Shown: positions 12,444 through 24,238 of the stretch, piece by piece
Numbering within the stretch: the stretch's first letter is position 1
Layout of the letters: the number at the start of each line of letters is the position of its first letter
Assembly (NCBI RefSeq): GCF_902686445.1
Contig: NC_062214.1
Location: 45,207,454 to 45,271,453 of the forward strand
DNA length: 64,000 nucleotides
DNA from: Sciurus carolinensis
Lineage: Eukaryota; Chordata; Mammalia; Rodentia; Sciuridae
Direction: 5' to 3'
The notes under the pieces: model-generated
The model's database searches: none
What the model was told of the DNA's origin: nothing
Seen by the model: only the letters and a program-made list of their open reading frames with translations
Translations under genes and position numbers: made by a program

Positions 12444-12671
12444 CTGGCGAAATACTTCATTCACAAAATTGACATAACCACGTGTTGACAAGAGAATCCG
12501 CTGTACCATTTCATACACTGTTCGGTACTCTTCTTCAATGCTGCAAAGGCTGGTGTTGCTGAGTCTTCGGTCAGACAAGGTGCTGCTGTTAGAATGGTTT
12601 TTGTCCTGCTCTGCAGGCCCACTGCTATCCAACTCTGGCACCCTCTCTTGCACTGCACCACCACCAACAGT
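12444..12671 (-). CDS. RALGAPA2: RALGAPA2 coding exon (228 nt), serine-rich
   Basis: Encodes exactly 76 codons in phase 0 at both ends: [20 protein letters not shown], a Ser-rich linker, then [20 protein letters not shown] and NFVNEVFRQ. The acceptor is tttcttccag|ACTGTTGG and the donor is CGCCAG|GTTAGTG, followed by a GT-rich stretch. The first half is probably flexible; it holds an RRLS motif that fits a basophilic-kinase (PKA- or Akt-like) consensus, though whether it is phosphorylated is not knowable here. The second half returns to the conserved helical fold. It is the most 3' exon I can identify. A MaLR LTR ends about 75 nt beyond the donor. Confidence 0.95.
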
Positions 12672-12744
12672 CTGGAAGAAAGTCATTACATTTCTCAGTG
12701 ATCCACATCCCTACCCACAGGCATCTAGCAAAACTTAAGACTTG

Positions 12745-12838
12745 CCTTGTTTTTTGTTTTTGCTGGTGCTTGATATTAAACCCAGGTTTCCTGCATGCTA
12801 AAAATGAGCTTTACTACTGAGATAGGCCCCCTTATCTC
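12745..12838 (-). mobile_element. Old ID SINE fragment
   Basis: Reverse-oriented ID remnant ('gatattaaacccaggtttcc', then 'catgctaaaaatgagc'). It lies directly upstream of the 12444-12671 exon in gene direction. Confidence 0.55.
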
Positions 12839-14045
12839 AGTTCTTGCCTTGTTTTAAAACAGTCTGGTTACCAAAAACTTTCACAGGGCACAGTAAGCCA
12901 AAAACTAGTTACTGCTTGAAGCACATGCTCTGAAACCCACAGTTACCCATTTTCTAATTAACCAACTAATCCTTCCTCAATTCAGTTATTTTAATAAGAA
13001 AACTACTAAGTTATTTCAGGGAAGAGCGCTGTGAAATTTTATCACTTAAAACATTTAATTTGCCTTTGTAAAATCACAGAATAAATTAATGCACAAATAC
13101 ATGTGTATTATCATCAAGTTAGGTCTCCAAATATCAGCATTTACTCTATGGGCACAGAAATTTGAAAATGCAAGGAACTTCTTCCAGCAACAAGATTGGG
13201 AGGCATCATGTGACTCATAAGCCTAACGTGTCACCTTGATGGAGGAGTGCATGATCTTTAAAGGTCATTTTATTAAAAGAATCTTGATCTGAGTTTTAGC
13301 CTCAGAATCTCAGACCAAATTTAACTAACATGTTTATAAAATTATAAGCACTGAGAAGACATCAGAAGTACAAAGAAATAAATTAATTCGTGTGATGATT
13401 TACAAAGCTTAGTATTAATTTTTTGCACTGGTTTCTCCACAGAATGAGAGGTTTCCTTTGAACATAAAGCAGGTATAATTTTACTTGATCTTTGTAAGCA
13501 ATATTATTAATTTTAAAATTCAGAAATATATAACCCAAATACCACTAAAATTTTACTCACTGGGAATATTTTTTACCAGACATAGTAAGACATGAATAGT
13601 ATAATAGTAAGACAGTAATTTTATAACTACTATAACAGTATTAAAACAAAACAATACCCAACAGTAATCTCTAGGGTAAATTAGTAGAAGGTTAATATGT
13701 ATAGTAATTTTTCTATTCATACCTTAGTTACTAAGCCTGTGAGGCTTATCAAAGACCCTATCTATCACACCGTGATATATTGCCCTATTGAAATTCTTTC
13801 ATCTTTTTGAAGGATCCAGTTACTTTCATGGCAAAATAAAATTCTATACACTTTATTCCTTTTGTTATCTGAAGCTTCAGCTGGAATGACCCAAGGATGA
13901 GGTGAGTATTCTATGGAAAGAGGTCCAGGAAAAGTGTCAATATACTTGCTTCTATGGATTTCTACTTGTAAGTTGCCAAGACAAGTCACTTGACTTCATT
14001 TGAACTTCCTCCTTCCCATCCTTCTTCCCCCACTCCTCCAGTCCT
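12839..14045. other. RALGAPA2 intron, nothing recognised
   Basis: A+T-rich intronic sequence without a recognised repeat or exon. Confidence 0.5.
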
Positions 14046-14049
14046 TCCT

Positions 14050-14175
14050 TCCTGAGTCAGGGTCTTGCTATGTTGCCCAAGCTGACCTTAAATTCCTGAA
14101 TTAAGTGATCTTCCCACTGTAGCCTCCCAAGTAACTGGTACTACAGGCATGTGCACCATGCCTCATCACTTTTTT
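14050..14175 (-). mobile_element. B1/7SL-derived SINE, reverse orientation
   Basis: Reverse B1 signature 'gggtcttgctatgttgccc', then 'gtagcctcccaagtaactgg' and 'tacaggcatgtgcaccatg', with T-rich sequence at the tail side. Confidence 0.75.
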
Positions 14176-14179
14176 TTTA

Positions 14180-16300
14180 ATTTAAAAAAATCTATAGAGC
14201 ATGGAATCTTAAATTAGAACTAATGTCTCTTACAGCTCAAAAACCTGTGACTTTTTAACTGATAACTGCTATTTTTCCCACAGCAACACGTACAAGTGTG
14301 GCAAATTGAAGATTGCTGCACATCTCTTTCTGTAGGAAGGTGAACAACCCAATGTGCCAATGCTTTCGTATTATCATTACATTAGGTCTCCAACCTCAGT
14401 GTGTACTCTGTGGCTCCTTCCCTTTACTCTACCAAATTGCATTATGCCTTTTAGCAGTGGAACAGAGTACAAGAGACCTGTGCCAGTGTCACTCAGGCCC
14501 AGGGCGCTAACAATTACATTTCCATCCCTTGAAAGATTTTGCCCTTAGAGCCCAAAGAAGGTAAGAATTTCAACTACCCTGCTAGTGAGACAGGATGGAA
14601 AGGAGTCCTAGATGAACCCAATTTCCTTCCAACTGGAAGTAAATAAAGATTTCCACCCAGTGACTCCAGTTAGTGCGAGATGAAATTCACAAGAATTGCC
14701 CAACCATATATTGCCCCAATTCCTCACCCAAAATGTAAAATAATGACATAAAAGGGTTGCTGTTTTAAGATACTAAATTTTAAGTTGATTTGTAACATAT
14801 CAATATGACAAAATTTTTTAAATGTACATAAAGAATTATACTTAAAGTTACCAAATCATTTAAAAATAAGCTCTATCAAATGGAACAGAATGATAACATA
14901 GATGGGTTTCCCATTATGCCATAACACAAAAACTATTTCTCTAATAAAATGCTTTCCTTAGCCTTACATAGTCCACATTCCTGCTATAAAGCTACTTTCC
15001 AAAACCATCTTTACGTTTTAACATTCATAATTACAGTAAGTGGTAAGGCTGAAGACAAACTGAATATCTAAGTCTACTCATTTCTTGCCCTTTTTACAAA
15101 GATTAACATAAGCTTGAATAGAATTAGCCTCAAAGAGAGTTCATTTTCCACCCACTGAAATCAAGCTAGGATTCTCAGTTGTTATTTAGTATTAGTTCAT
15201 TTTCATGGCCAATGCAAAGATGACTTTTACTTTTTTGGCATGGGAAGAAGCTTTAATCAGCAAAACAAACATCTATTGATCAGCACTGCCAGGGCTCAGG
15301 ACATTACATGATATAGGTTACCATTTATTCCTTCCTCTCAACCCTCCCTGCCACCCTGGTATCCTTTCAACCCTACAACTCATCCTCTCAGGGACTGGCT
15401 GAGAACACCCACAGAGTAAGTATTAAACAGGAGGATGCAGAAAGCTTTCTGTTGGCAACACCAATACCACTCAATCAATGTTTTGATTTGCCTACATGCT
15501 TGTGGGAAGCCTTTGTAGAGTTTAAGAGCAACAGAAAATTCTAGAGCAATAGTAAACAAGTGTAAAACTTCCTGTAGACTTGTCAGTTTGTGTGATTCAA
15601 CTTTTTCTAACTGCTTATTTCATGAAATACAACAATTTAGGAAATCTACAGCCCATAGATCTTTATGAAAGGCTGGCTCAGAATTAGTAAAAGTGGCATT
15701 TTATTAATGTAACTAAAGAACTATTGCTACAAAATAGTAAGAGATATACAAGTGACTGCATTTTTGCTCTCCCATGAATGATGCCACCACATAAAAAAAT
15801 TTGTAAACCATATTTGCCTAGGAGTAAGTTAGTGAAGTCTAGAAGGTACACTGATTTCTCCCCTCCCTGGTGAAATATGCTTTCAAAGGTATTAGTTGTA
15901 GATCAAGAGAAAAGTAATGTCATAACCTTGGGGGAAAAAAAATAAGAACACCTCATATACCACCTTTAAAAAAGTGGCAAAAGTGTGAACTATTTTCAAG
16001 TAGTACTTAAAATACTGTTTGAAATGTCTTTTAAAAGAACAGTATACTGTTTGAAAGATTTTCAATCACCAGAGAATAATGCTCAAGAAATGGGTAAAAC
16101 TATATCATTTTAAATTTCAAACAATAACTTTAGGAGATAAGTACAATATGCTTTTACTTCTTCAACCCCATTTCTAGGGTTTAGTATTACATTGTTTAAA
16201 CTGCTTTTTCTCCTACAATGTAAATGAAAAGTGGAACTGAACAGACATGTGGGATGAGGTGGGAAACAAAACTGCAGGGCAGAGAAAGGAATACAGGAGA
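14180..16300. other. RALGAPA2 intron, nothing recognised
   Basis: No exon of the gene or clear repeat was found. 15230-15430 may be a very old interspersed repeat but could not be assigned. Confidence 0.4.
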
Positions 16301-16302
16301 CA

Positions 16303-16725
16303 ACTGAGGTGGGCTGAATAACATCTGCCTCCCTCCCAAAGATATCCATTTATTGATCCTTAGAATCTGTGTTATAGGACCTTACATGGCAAAAGGGATC
16401 CAGAAGATATGACTAAATTAAGAAGGCAGGGAATGAGAGATTATCTTGGATTATCCAAATTGTCCCACTGTATTCGAAGGTCCTTATAAGAGGGAAGCAG
16501 GAGGACCAGAGACAAAGGAGGTGATGTGATGACAAAAATGGAGGGAAGAAAAGTGATATGGTGCAGGCTTGTGTGCCAAGGAATGTGGCAGCTTCTAGAA
16601 AACGGACAGGGCAAGGAACAGGAATCTTCATTAGAGCTCCAAAAGGAACACAGGTCTTATAACACCTGGCACCAATTTTGAATTTCTGACCTCCAGAACT
16701 GTAAAATAATAAATGCCTCCTCCCA
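16303..16725 (+). mobile_element. MaLR-type LTR (MLT1/MST group), solitary
   Basis: Matches in order the remembered consensus features: 'gctgaataacatctgcctcc', 'ccttacatggcaaaaggga', 'gattatccaaattgtccc', 'ggtccttataagagggaag', 'caaggaatgtggcagcttct', 'ctgacctccagaactgtaa' and 'ataataaatgc'. The expected final segment may resume near 17095-17165 ('gtttaagacagtgagttgtgg'), which would mean about 370 bp inserted or diverged in between. No retroviral genes are present. Confidence 0.65.
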
Positions 16726-17169
16726 TATAGCCAACAGACTCAAAGGAAGCTGAGCCCAAAGATTCAAGAAACATTAGTTTCACAGAAGCCAATGATGGCA
16801 TTTCTTGGTCCATTTACAGAGTCACCTCTTAATCCAATCAGTGTCATTGTTACAGGGCAGATAAACTAAGATGACAGACAAAGGGAAAGGTTATATATGC
16901 CTAGACTGCCTCTAAATATGAACAGGAGAGTAGTGTCCCAGCTGCTGGCAACTATCTTACAGTCATTGGAGAAGCTGTGGACAAAACAACTGGAGGGGGA
17001 AAGCAGAATGGAAAAAATCACAGAGAATCAGTGAGAAAGTCATATTCTAGTCAGTCTCACCATGCACTTCTTTTTAATAGAATTAAAATATTTCTTTTAT
17101 GTTTAAGACAGTGAGTTGTGGTGCTGCCTTCTGTTAAGATGATGAAACCATCCTAATTGATTCAGAAAG

Positions 17170-17480
17170 TTCAACTAAAAAAGCTGTATAATAAAAGTAG
17201 ATGACTTGCAATTGCAAGGAGTCAACTAAGAGAAAAAAATCAAAACCTTGAAGTAGTGGTTAATTTGCTGTTCTCCCTATTTTTCACCACACACAGATAG
17301 TTTTCAAGAATAAGCATTCTTATTAACGAATTATTAACTATTAACGAATAGTTTTCATTAGAATAAGGTCTAATGAAATACAGGTAATGGCTTTATGATC
17401 TTTTAAAGCTGGAAAGGTTTTTGAGATTTTTAATCAGTAACAATCACATCATATAAACCATACCAAACAGTGTGACTGAG
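17170..17480. other. RALGAPA2 intron, nothing recognised
   Basis: A+T-rich sequence with a small local duplication ('attaacgaat' / 'attaacgaata') near 17320-17350. Confidence 0.4.
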
Positions 17481-17482
17481 TT

Positions 17483-17513
<31 letters not shown>

Positions 17514-17521
17514 ATATATAC
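17481..17521. repeat. (TA)n microsatellite
   Basis: About 40 bp of alternating TA with one interruption (ttta). Confidence 0.95.
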
Positions 17522-18504
17522 ACTTCACACAGAGTTTTGTCATCTTATAAGTAAAGATATCTTATTCTGGTTCAGAACTAATGGCATTTCCCTGACTGCT
17601 GGTGAATCCAGTGCCACTGAATTCCCTCTTCTGTAAGCCACCCTTTTATCTCCTTTGTCCATACTCGATTGTGTTTGTCTTTATAGAGGTATTAACTCAT
17701 TTAACAGGGTGTTGCTACTTAACAGTCTATTGCTTGGATTCAACTTTGTTATCTTCTGACATATAAATCTTTTTCTATTTTTAAAATAAATTCAAACTTG
17801 ATTTCTCCTATAGTATCTAAGTCTCATTTCTATTTAAGGTAGTCTATTAGTCCCCAATTTTATACATTTCCCTAGACTTTCTCTTAAATCCCTAATTTAA
17901 GAGGATCATTATTTGGCTCTTATTGTATGCCTTCAATCAATCTGACATTTGCTTAGGTATGTTGTAAGAGGCAAGGTTCTAAGCACTTATGCCAACACCA
18001 TATTTATTAAATATCTTTCTTTGATCCTGACTGATCATCCTTTCAGTGACAGAGTAGAAAGAAAATGGGTATTCTTCCAGCTTCCAGGGCGCACATTTGA
18101 TTAGATGTTGAACACTAATCTCAGTTTCATTCCATCTGGAAGCCTTTATAATTTTTTCTTAAGCCATGAAAGTCTGTTTTGTTAATTTTTCCTGACTCGA
18201 AGGCCCTTAGAGACATGCCTGAGACATGTCTTTTTTTCACCTCAAGTATATTTTTCTTCTTATTTGTTCAATTATTACTCCTCATTCTTTTTTCCTTCTG
18301 CTTACATTTTTTAAAGTAGGACTGGACCTTCCTTCAGGTTTTATTTATTCATTTCTGTTTTCTGTCTAAATTTTTACTCAATGTTGTAGGATGTTTCTTC
18401 AGAAAGTCAATTTTATTCTTGGTAGTGGTCATTTCCATTTTTACTTTATTAAGTAAAATTTTAAATTGTGACTTTTTTTAACTTTCTTTCAGCAAGCCTT
18501 TTGC
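17522..18504. other. RALGAPA2 intron, nothing recognised
   Basis: Pyrimidine- and T-rich sequence with no exon. Possibly very old LINE sequence, not assignable by eye. Confidence 0.4.
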
Positions 18505-18505
18505 T

Positions 18506-18545
<40 letters not shown>

Positions 18546-19022
18546 TACAGACTGCATTTAGATTGTACACAAATGGGGTACAAGTTTTCATTTCTATGGT
18601 TGTATACAATGTAGATTCATACCATTGGTATAATCATACATGTACATAGGGTAATGATGTCTCTCATTCCACCATCTTTAACACCCTGCCCCCTCCCCCT
18701 CTTATTTTCCTCTATGTAATCCAAAGTTTCTCCATTCTTCTCTTACCCCCCACCCCTCACCATCATTATGTATTATCATCCACGTATCAGAGAAAACATT
18801 TGGCCTTTGTTTTTTTGGGATTAGACTGCATGATATTCTCCAATTCCATCCATTTACCTGCAAATGCCATAATTTTATTCTTTATAGCTGAATAATATTC
18901 CATTGTATATATGTACCACAGTTTCTTTAGCATTTCATCTACTGAAGGGCATCTAGGTTGGTTCCACCATCTAGCTATTGTGAATTAAGCTGCTGTAAAC
19001 ACTGATGTGGCTGTGTTACTGT
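18505..19022 (-). mobile_element. 5'-truncated L1 3' end
   Basis: Reverse-oriented L1: (ATTT)n tail at 18510-18546, then 3'UTR, including the C-rich complement of the purine tract near 18685-18765. The ORF2 C-terminus follows ('ctgaataatattccattg', 'ggcatctaggttggttcc', 'atctagctattgtgaatt'). Truncated at about 19022. It is in sense orientation relative to RALGAPA2. Confidence 0.85.
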
Positions 19023-19841
19023 TTCTCCCTCCGACTCTTCGAATAATGAATTTCTCCTCTAGCTCTTTAGTGAGTCCTCTTTAATGGAGCCACATGCTGG
19101 ACTTCAGGTCCTTCCATCAAGACCCTAATGACCTTGTAGCATGTGAGTCACTTATCTGCCTCCACAAGCTTGTGTAGTCGCAGATGAAGCCTAGGTCACA
19201 CTTCTGGAAATGCCACAGCAGCAGCAAACCTAAAAATTAGTGCACCACACTCACTGTCCCTGTTTTTGAGAACACCAAACAACAAAGCACACAAAACTAT
19301 GATACCCTCAGCGCAGGGGCTACACTCTGATCCCTATAAGTGGTAGTGTTCTACTAAGCACACAGTCTCAAAGCAACTCAGCTTGGAAAAGCCCCCATCT
19401 GTTTCTGACCAAGGCCAAGAGAAAAAGTAGGCCCCATGCTAGGTCTTTTCAGAAGGCCTTGAGCAGAGGTGGTCTTCTCTTCTAGTGATCCCATTATAGC
19501 ACAATAACCATCTTGGAATCCTGAGCTGCTGATTAATTCCCTCCCCTGATATGCAATGGGAACATGACAGCATAAGCCATCTGCACATTTCCTGAGAGCC
19601 TTCTAGGTGCTGATATTGGTGAAGGCAGGATGGGCCACTGTGTTCATGCTTAGAGATCACAGAAACTTGAGTAAAGGAGTAAGAATGAGGTGAAGCCAGG
19701 AGAGTACACACAACGGCCTTTCTTCTCAGAATGCTTTCCTTGCCACTGGATTGCCTTGTTATGGCAACAATAATCCAAAAACCTGCAAGAAAAATAATTC
19801 TAATAATCAATTACTTTGGTTATGTATTTTGATTGGCATAC
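19023..19841. other. RALGAPA2 intron, nothing recognised
   Basis: Less A+T-rich than its surroundings. The 123-codon minus-strand frame at 19439-19810 begins just past the exon donor and matches nothing I know. Confidence 0.4.
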
Positions 19842-20041
19842 CTGAATGATTTTCGGTAATACATCAACTCCATTTTTAGTGTTTTGTGTTGCAGTTAGAT
19901 ACTTTTTTTCCAAAAAGAAAGTTACAAGCCACTTAATAAAAATCACACGAGCTGCCATGTATGGAATTTTTGTACTGTAAATGTTTTCATTATCTCGAGT
20001 TGTAGTAATGTACACTGGCTTTGGTCTCAAATGCGGGATGT
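19842..20041 (-). CDS. RALGAPA2: RALGAPA2 coding exon (200 nt), alpha-2 diagnostic
   Basis: Completes the aspartate codon (G|AC) and then encodes 66 codons: [20 protein letters not shown], then [20 protein letters not shown], ending [12 protein letters not shown]. The acceptor is ttctgccag|ACATCC and the donor is TTCAG|GTATGCC. It enters in phase 1 and leaves in phase 0. This exon best separates alpha-2 from alpha-1: alpha-1 carries a different linker after the RPKP motif and lacks the [13 protein letters not shown] stretch, as I recall the two proteins. The reading frame stays open for a further 30 or so codons past the donor, but that extension resembles nothing. Confidence 0.95.
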
Positions 20042-21350
20042 CTGGCAGAAAGAAAGAACACAGTATTGATTAGGTTAGTTGTCTGAAGATCAACTAAGAA
20101 TGGAGATGAAGAAATAGCACCTTTTGGTAGACTCATTGTCTTGCAATCTGACCAGAAGAGGTGACTGTTATTGTCACTGTTTATATACAGCTATGGAAAA
20201 ATTAAGCTAACAGCTCTTTTTAACAAATTTGAGAAATTATATAGGACTGCAATACTAGCAATCTGTTCACATGTTATACCTAATTTAATCTCATTTTCTG
20301 ACTGGAATGAGTTAAAAATATACATGAGCTTTAAAAAAATCATTTTAGGTATTTTAATAAACAACACAATATTGATTAAATCTAGTGAACTTAAGTTTTT
20401 CTATCCTTTTCCCTTTAGATGAATCCAAGGAAACAATCAACATACTATTCATCTCTGAGATGTCAGATACCACATTTTCCAAAGAATTAACAAAAAGGCC
20501 CATTTCTCATTCTCTAAATTCCATCATCAATATGAAAATTATATGGTACTAGATTACATATATTACTTCCCATAAGTCCAAGTCTGTATCTTAACTAATT
20601 TTCATACTCCTGAAGTATCTGAATGAAAAAATAGTTTCAATAAATAACTTTCAATCTAGTAATACTAACAATGTATTATGAATAAAAACTACATAGAAAA
20701 TTAGTAAATTAAAAAAAAATCCACATGAATATAGCTAACTAAATAGAGCCTTAATATGCCTAGAAGTCAGTATTTCTGTATCTTTCAAAATGTACCAAGC
20801 TTTAGCTACTCTCCCTTTGCCTGAGTGTGTGCACATGCATACACAGATAAACATGCATAGCAAAGACAACTGAATTAGCTACTCATGTCCCCAAGTTGGA
20901 CTATTGTTCCTATGACATTTCCTCCTCCAAAGCTGTCTTGACTATTCATTTGAACTAATTTTGCCTCAGATAATAAGAGGAAGATTCGTCCCCCACTTTC
21001 ACCACTCTAAGGGATGCATCTGTCCTGCAAATCCTCATTTTTTATGGAAGGAAAACTTTAGGTGATACATTAAAAATTGCCTTATGCTTACCATAAGCTG
21101 TTCCTAGCTTGTTTAATCACTCAAACATCTGTTCTCCATAAGCAACTGTCGGTGGTATCTACCAGATGAAAGATCCAGCATAAAGGGGCATACTATAGGC
21201 AGCTGTGTGCTCTGGGCTGGCCTGTCTGGTCACTAAGCAAAGTCCAGGATAACATAATCTACCACCCATAAGAGGAGACTTAGGGAAATGTAATCCTATT
21301 ACATTAAGAGATGGCAAATATAATTTACACCAAAAATATCATGATACTTT
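20042..21350. other. RALGAPA2 intron, nothing recognised
   Basis: The larger part of the 1742-nt intron. A+T-rich with no repeat recognised. Confidence 0.45.
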
Positions 21351-21394
21351 TTTTTCAGAGATACAGATTTATTTAGGAAAACACATATATATTT

Positions 21395-21560
21395 GAGGGA
21401 GAATGCAGGCTATTTGAAGGGAGAGACATCCCTTGAGGTAAAGTTAGAAACACAATCAAGAGAGAATGTCAGCCATCTTGAGAGTAAGTAGCTTTGGGGG
21501 TAAAGCAAGGAATAAGCAAAGGAAAATGTGGGTTATCTCCAAATGGAGAGACAGTTCATG
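21395..21560. repeat. Degenerate tandem repeat, period about 60-64 bp
   Basis: About 2.7 diverged copies starting at about 21398, 21461 and 21521. Each opens with a 'g-gaaatg'-like motif followed by 'gcaggctatttgaaggg', 'tcagccatcttgagag' or 'tgggttatctccaaatgg'. Each first half ends in a gagag-type motif and later has 'taaag'. Family unknown to me. Confidence 0.5.
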
Positions 21561-21783
21561 ATATGTTTTACATTATTTTTGAGTATTATTGCTGGGAGAT
21601 GAAGTACATCTTGGAATACATAATTAAAATCACTTATTAGGAAACTTTAATCTTTGCACAATAAAGTTACCACTTAATATAAGAATAAAGTGACTATTTT
21701 ACTTTAAAATAAAAAGTCATTATGAAAGAGACTGTACAGCTTTTCTGTGAATGTTGCCTATACACAGGTCAAACAATACTTAC

Positions 21784-21922
21784 CAAGTACAGGTTTGTAG
21801 ATATTTGTTAACTTAGTAAATGATGGAAATAAATGAGGAAGATAATACTTTCGAAATAATGTAAAAAGAAATTTAAAACCAGTATCTTGATTCTCCTTAT
21901 TCTTCCACTCCAAGCTTGCAGC
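21784..21922 (-). CDS. RALGAPA2: RALGAPA2 coding exon (139 nt)
   Basis: Encodes 46 codons, starting [20 protein letters not shown] and ending [10 protein letters not shown], plus the first base of an aspartate codon. The acceptor is tatccaaag|GCTGCAAG and the donor is ACTTG|GTAAGTAT, close to the full consensus. It enters in phase 0 and leaves in phase 1. The LEWKNKENQ segment and the aromatic KYYLP-x-LFP motif are strongly conserved in RalGAP alpha proteins. The downstream intron (1742 nt) contains a decayed tandem repeat about 0.2 kb from this exon. Confidence 0.94.
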
Positions 21923-23235
21923 CTTTGGATAATATGTGAAAAAGAAAATATGTATATTTACATTTCAAATTAACATATGCAAAATGAAATGTTGTTATGA
22001 TTAAAATTCCTTTCGTAAATTAAAAGAAATGACAAATAATATTGACAATTATGTAATGAAATTAAATTTTAACACAGTTCAAAAGATGATAAGATTTTTT
22101 AAAAATAGGTATTATGTGTTCTCAAACTTGCTCTACTTCATAATGCCAATTTTTTTCCATGTGTTCTTTGTAATGATTAAACAGTTCTTGTGCCTTTAAA
22201 AGATTTAGTCAGAAATAATCAGGTACTTTTTCCTAAACTCAAAAAAGGCCATTTATAAGGACTTCATCCATATTATCTAAACATAAAATCAATAATGAAA
22301 GGCAAAAATCCATGGAATCTTGGAAAAAACATTCTTATTTTTAAAAGCAATTAACATGCTAAGTAAATCAAGCCTGGCAGTCTAGCTAGTTTAAAGTTTT
22401 CTCAGAGTTGAGGTAACACAATGAACCTTAAAAACCCAGTACAGTGAGTACACACCATGAGCACTCAAAGACAATCCAGTAAGTAGCAGTACCCCCGCAC
22501 CAGAAGCCTGGAGGGCAGACTTCCACAGAGGTGCAGTCACCACCATACTACTGAAGGAAAGGTGGCAGAGGGGATCTTTACGGAGGACATTTCACTGGTT
22601 CTTATTACTTGTTAGACCAAAGCAATGCTTCCCAATTCCCTTCATGACAATCCCACTTAGATAATGATAATATCTGTGCAGTGTCTAAGGTAAATGGATG
22701 ATTACTTTGGCTGCCTCTGGGGCAGAGGGGTTCATTGTCCATAAACTATCAGAAGCTCTGCTCTGAAGAGTCACCCCAACAGACAGAAGGGAAGGCAAGA
22801 TAAAGGTACAGACACACACAATTAATGGTTTCACTGTGTGCAGACAAACTCTACCCTATATCTATGTCATTCTCCTCTGGTCTTGGGGATTATGTGACTT
22901 ATGTGAGGTTGCACAACTCATTAGTGACACATCTACAATGAGAACTTAGGCCTCCAAGATATCAAGTTTTAGATACCCTGTGCTAATTTCCCAGGGCATA
23001 CAGGATGCTCAAATACTTCTGAACAGTTAGCATTTGAGTTCCGCGTAGAAGAGGCATGAGTTCACACCTTCAGAAGAACTTCCAGAAGATGACAGAACAC
23101 CCTGATCAGGCTCTTAAGATTCAAAAGTCCTGTGTTTCTGGTGCTGGCTAAATTAAATGGGAGTGGATTCAGGATTGCCCAGCAAGACTGAACAATCAGA
23201 AAGGGCAACCAAGACCTGAATCTTAAAGCACAGCA
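21923..23235. other. RALGAPA2 intron, nothing firmly recognised
   Basis: 22870-22960 faintly resembles the core of a MIR/MIR3 element ('ttatgtgaggttgcacaact'); too decayed to call. Confidence 0.35.
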
Positions 23236-23272
23236 GGGGGGCAGGGCAGGGTGGGGGCGGGGGTGGGGGAGG
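23236..23272 (+). repeat. G-rich tract with G-quadruplex potential
   Basis: Six consecutive runs of three or more G separated by 1-2 nt spacers. A purine-rich stretch continues to about 23355. The G-rich strand is opposite to the RALGAPA2 coding strand, so the pre-mRNA carries the C-rich complement. Confidence 0.8.
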
Positions 23273-23994
23273 TAGTTCCCTAAAGAAAACTAGAAAGAAA
23301 TGGGGAGAAGGAAAAAAAAAAGAGGAGAAAGGCCAGAAGAAAACATCACAAAGAGAGAAGTTCATGAAGAAGGGGTAGTCACTAACAAATCACCTCAAAA
23401 AATGAGCAGAGCAAATTATGAAGAGTGACCTTCCTCTTCATGGATCACTGGACTCCAACCTGCTCTGGGATCTGGGAAGAAGGTAAGCAACAGTAGGCAG
23501 CAAAGGAAAGTTAGGCAAGGAAGAGGATGTGGCAAAGATGATTACTTCAACAAACCTAGTTCTAAGCCCAGGAGGACCTCATGAAAAGTGTTCACTGAGA
23601 AAAAACCAACCAGATATTTGGAAATATAGACCAAGTGACACAAATCAGGTATTAAAATCATATGCTAATGATTGCAGTTCTATATTACATGGGTAAATCT
23701 TAAAAAAGGAACATGGTAGGTAAATCAGGTTGTGCTGACAGCAGTATGAGCTCATTGCATCTGTTTTTCTGCAGATCTCCCAGTCTACTCTGTCTACTCC
23801 TGGCCCAGGGTTCAGCCTCTGGGCCTGCCTCCTCCTTCATTCGGTCTTGCTGGCAGAGACATGAGGGGTGGGAAAGACATAATGAAGGAAAAATTGAAGA
23901 GTCACATAAAATAGTACAAATTCTGGATCTTGCTGAAGTGACACAACAATAGTACTTAGTCAGTGTTTAGTGAAGTATCACATAAAATCACCTA

Positions 23995-24040
23995 AAAAAA
24001 AAAAAAAAAAAAAAGAAAGAAAGAAAAAGAAAAAAATAAA
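23995..24040. repeat. A-rich / (GAAA)n simple repeat
   Basis: A20 followed by gaaagaaagaaaaag units. It lies about 80 nt past the donor of exon 24123-24238. Confidence 0.9.
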
Positions 24041-24122
24041 CACACAGAAAGAAAATAGGAATATGTTTTCCTACCTACTGAGAATAAACCCAGCACTGAA
24101 ATAGCTACAATTTTTCTCTGAC

Positions 24123-24238
24123 CTGAATAACCATATACTTCAACAGTATTTGAAGAAAAAAGCAGGTTTGGTCCTCAGCAATCTTCTCCCCTGATATGGC
24201 TGGCAGGAGTGGAGTGATTTCTTCTGGAAATATTTTTG
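24123..24238 (-). CDS. RALGAPA2: RALGAPA2 coding exon (116 nt)
   Basis: Completes the split alanine codon (G|CA) and then encodes 38 codons, from [20 protein letters not shown] to LLKYMVIQ. The acceptor is ccctgcag|CAAAAATA and the donor is CAG|GTCAGAG. It enters in phase 1 and leaves in phase 0. The EEITPLLP and LLKYMVIQ segments align with the equivalent EEITPLVP and LLKYIVIQ of the alpha-1 paralogue, as I remember it. This is helical scaffold sequence with no visible enzymatic motif. Confidence 0.92.

Noticed and set aside
19439..19810. 123-codon minus-strand open frame just downstream of a RALGAPA2 exon
   Set aside because: It starts past the clear GT donor at 19841-19840, is not in the gene's spliced frame, and resembles nothing known.
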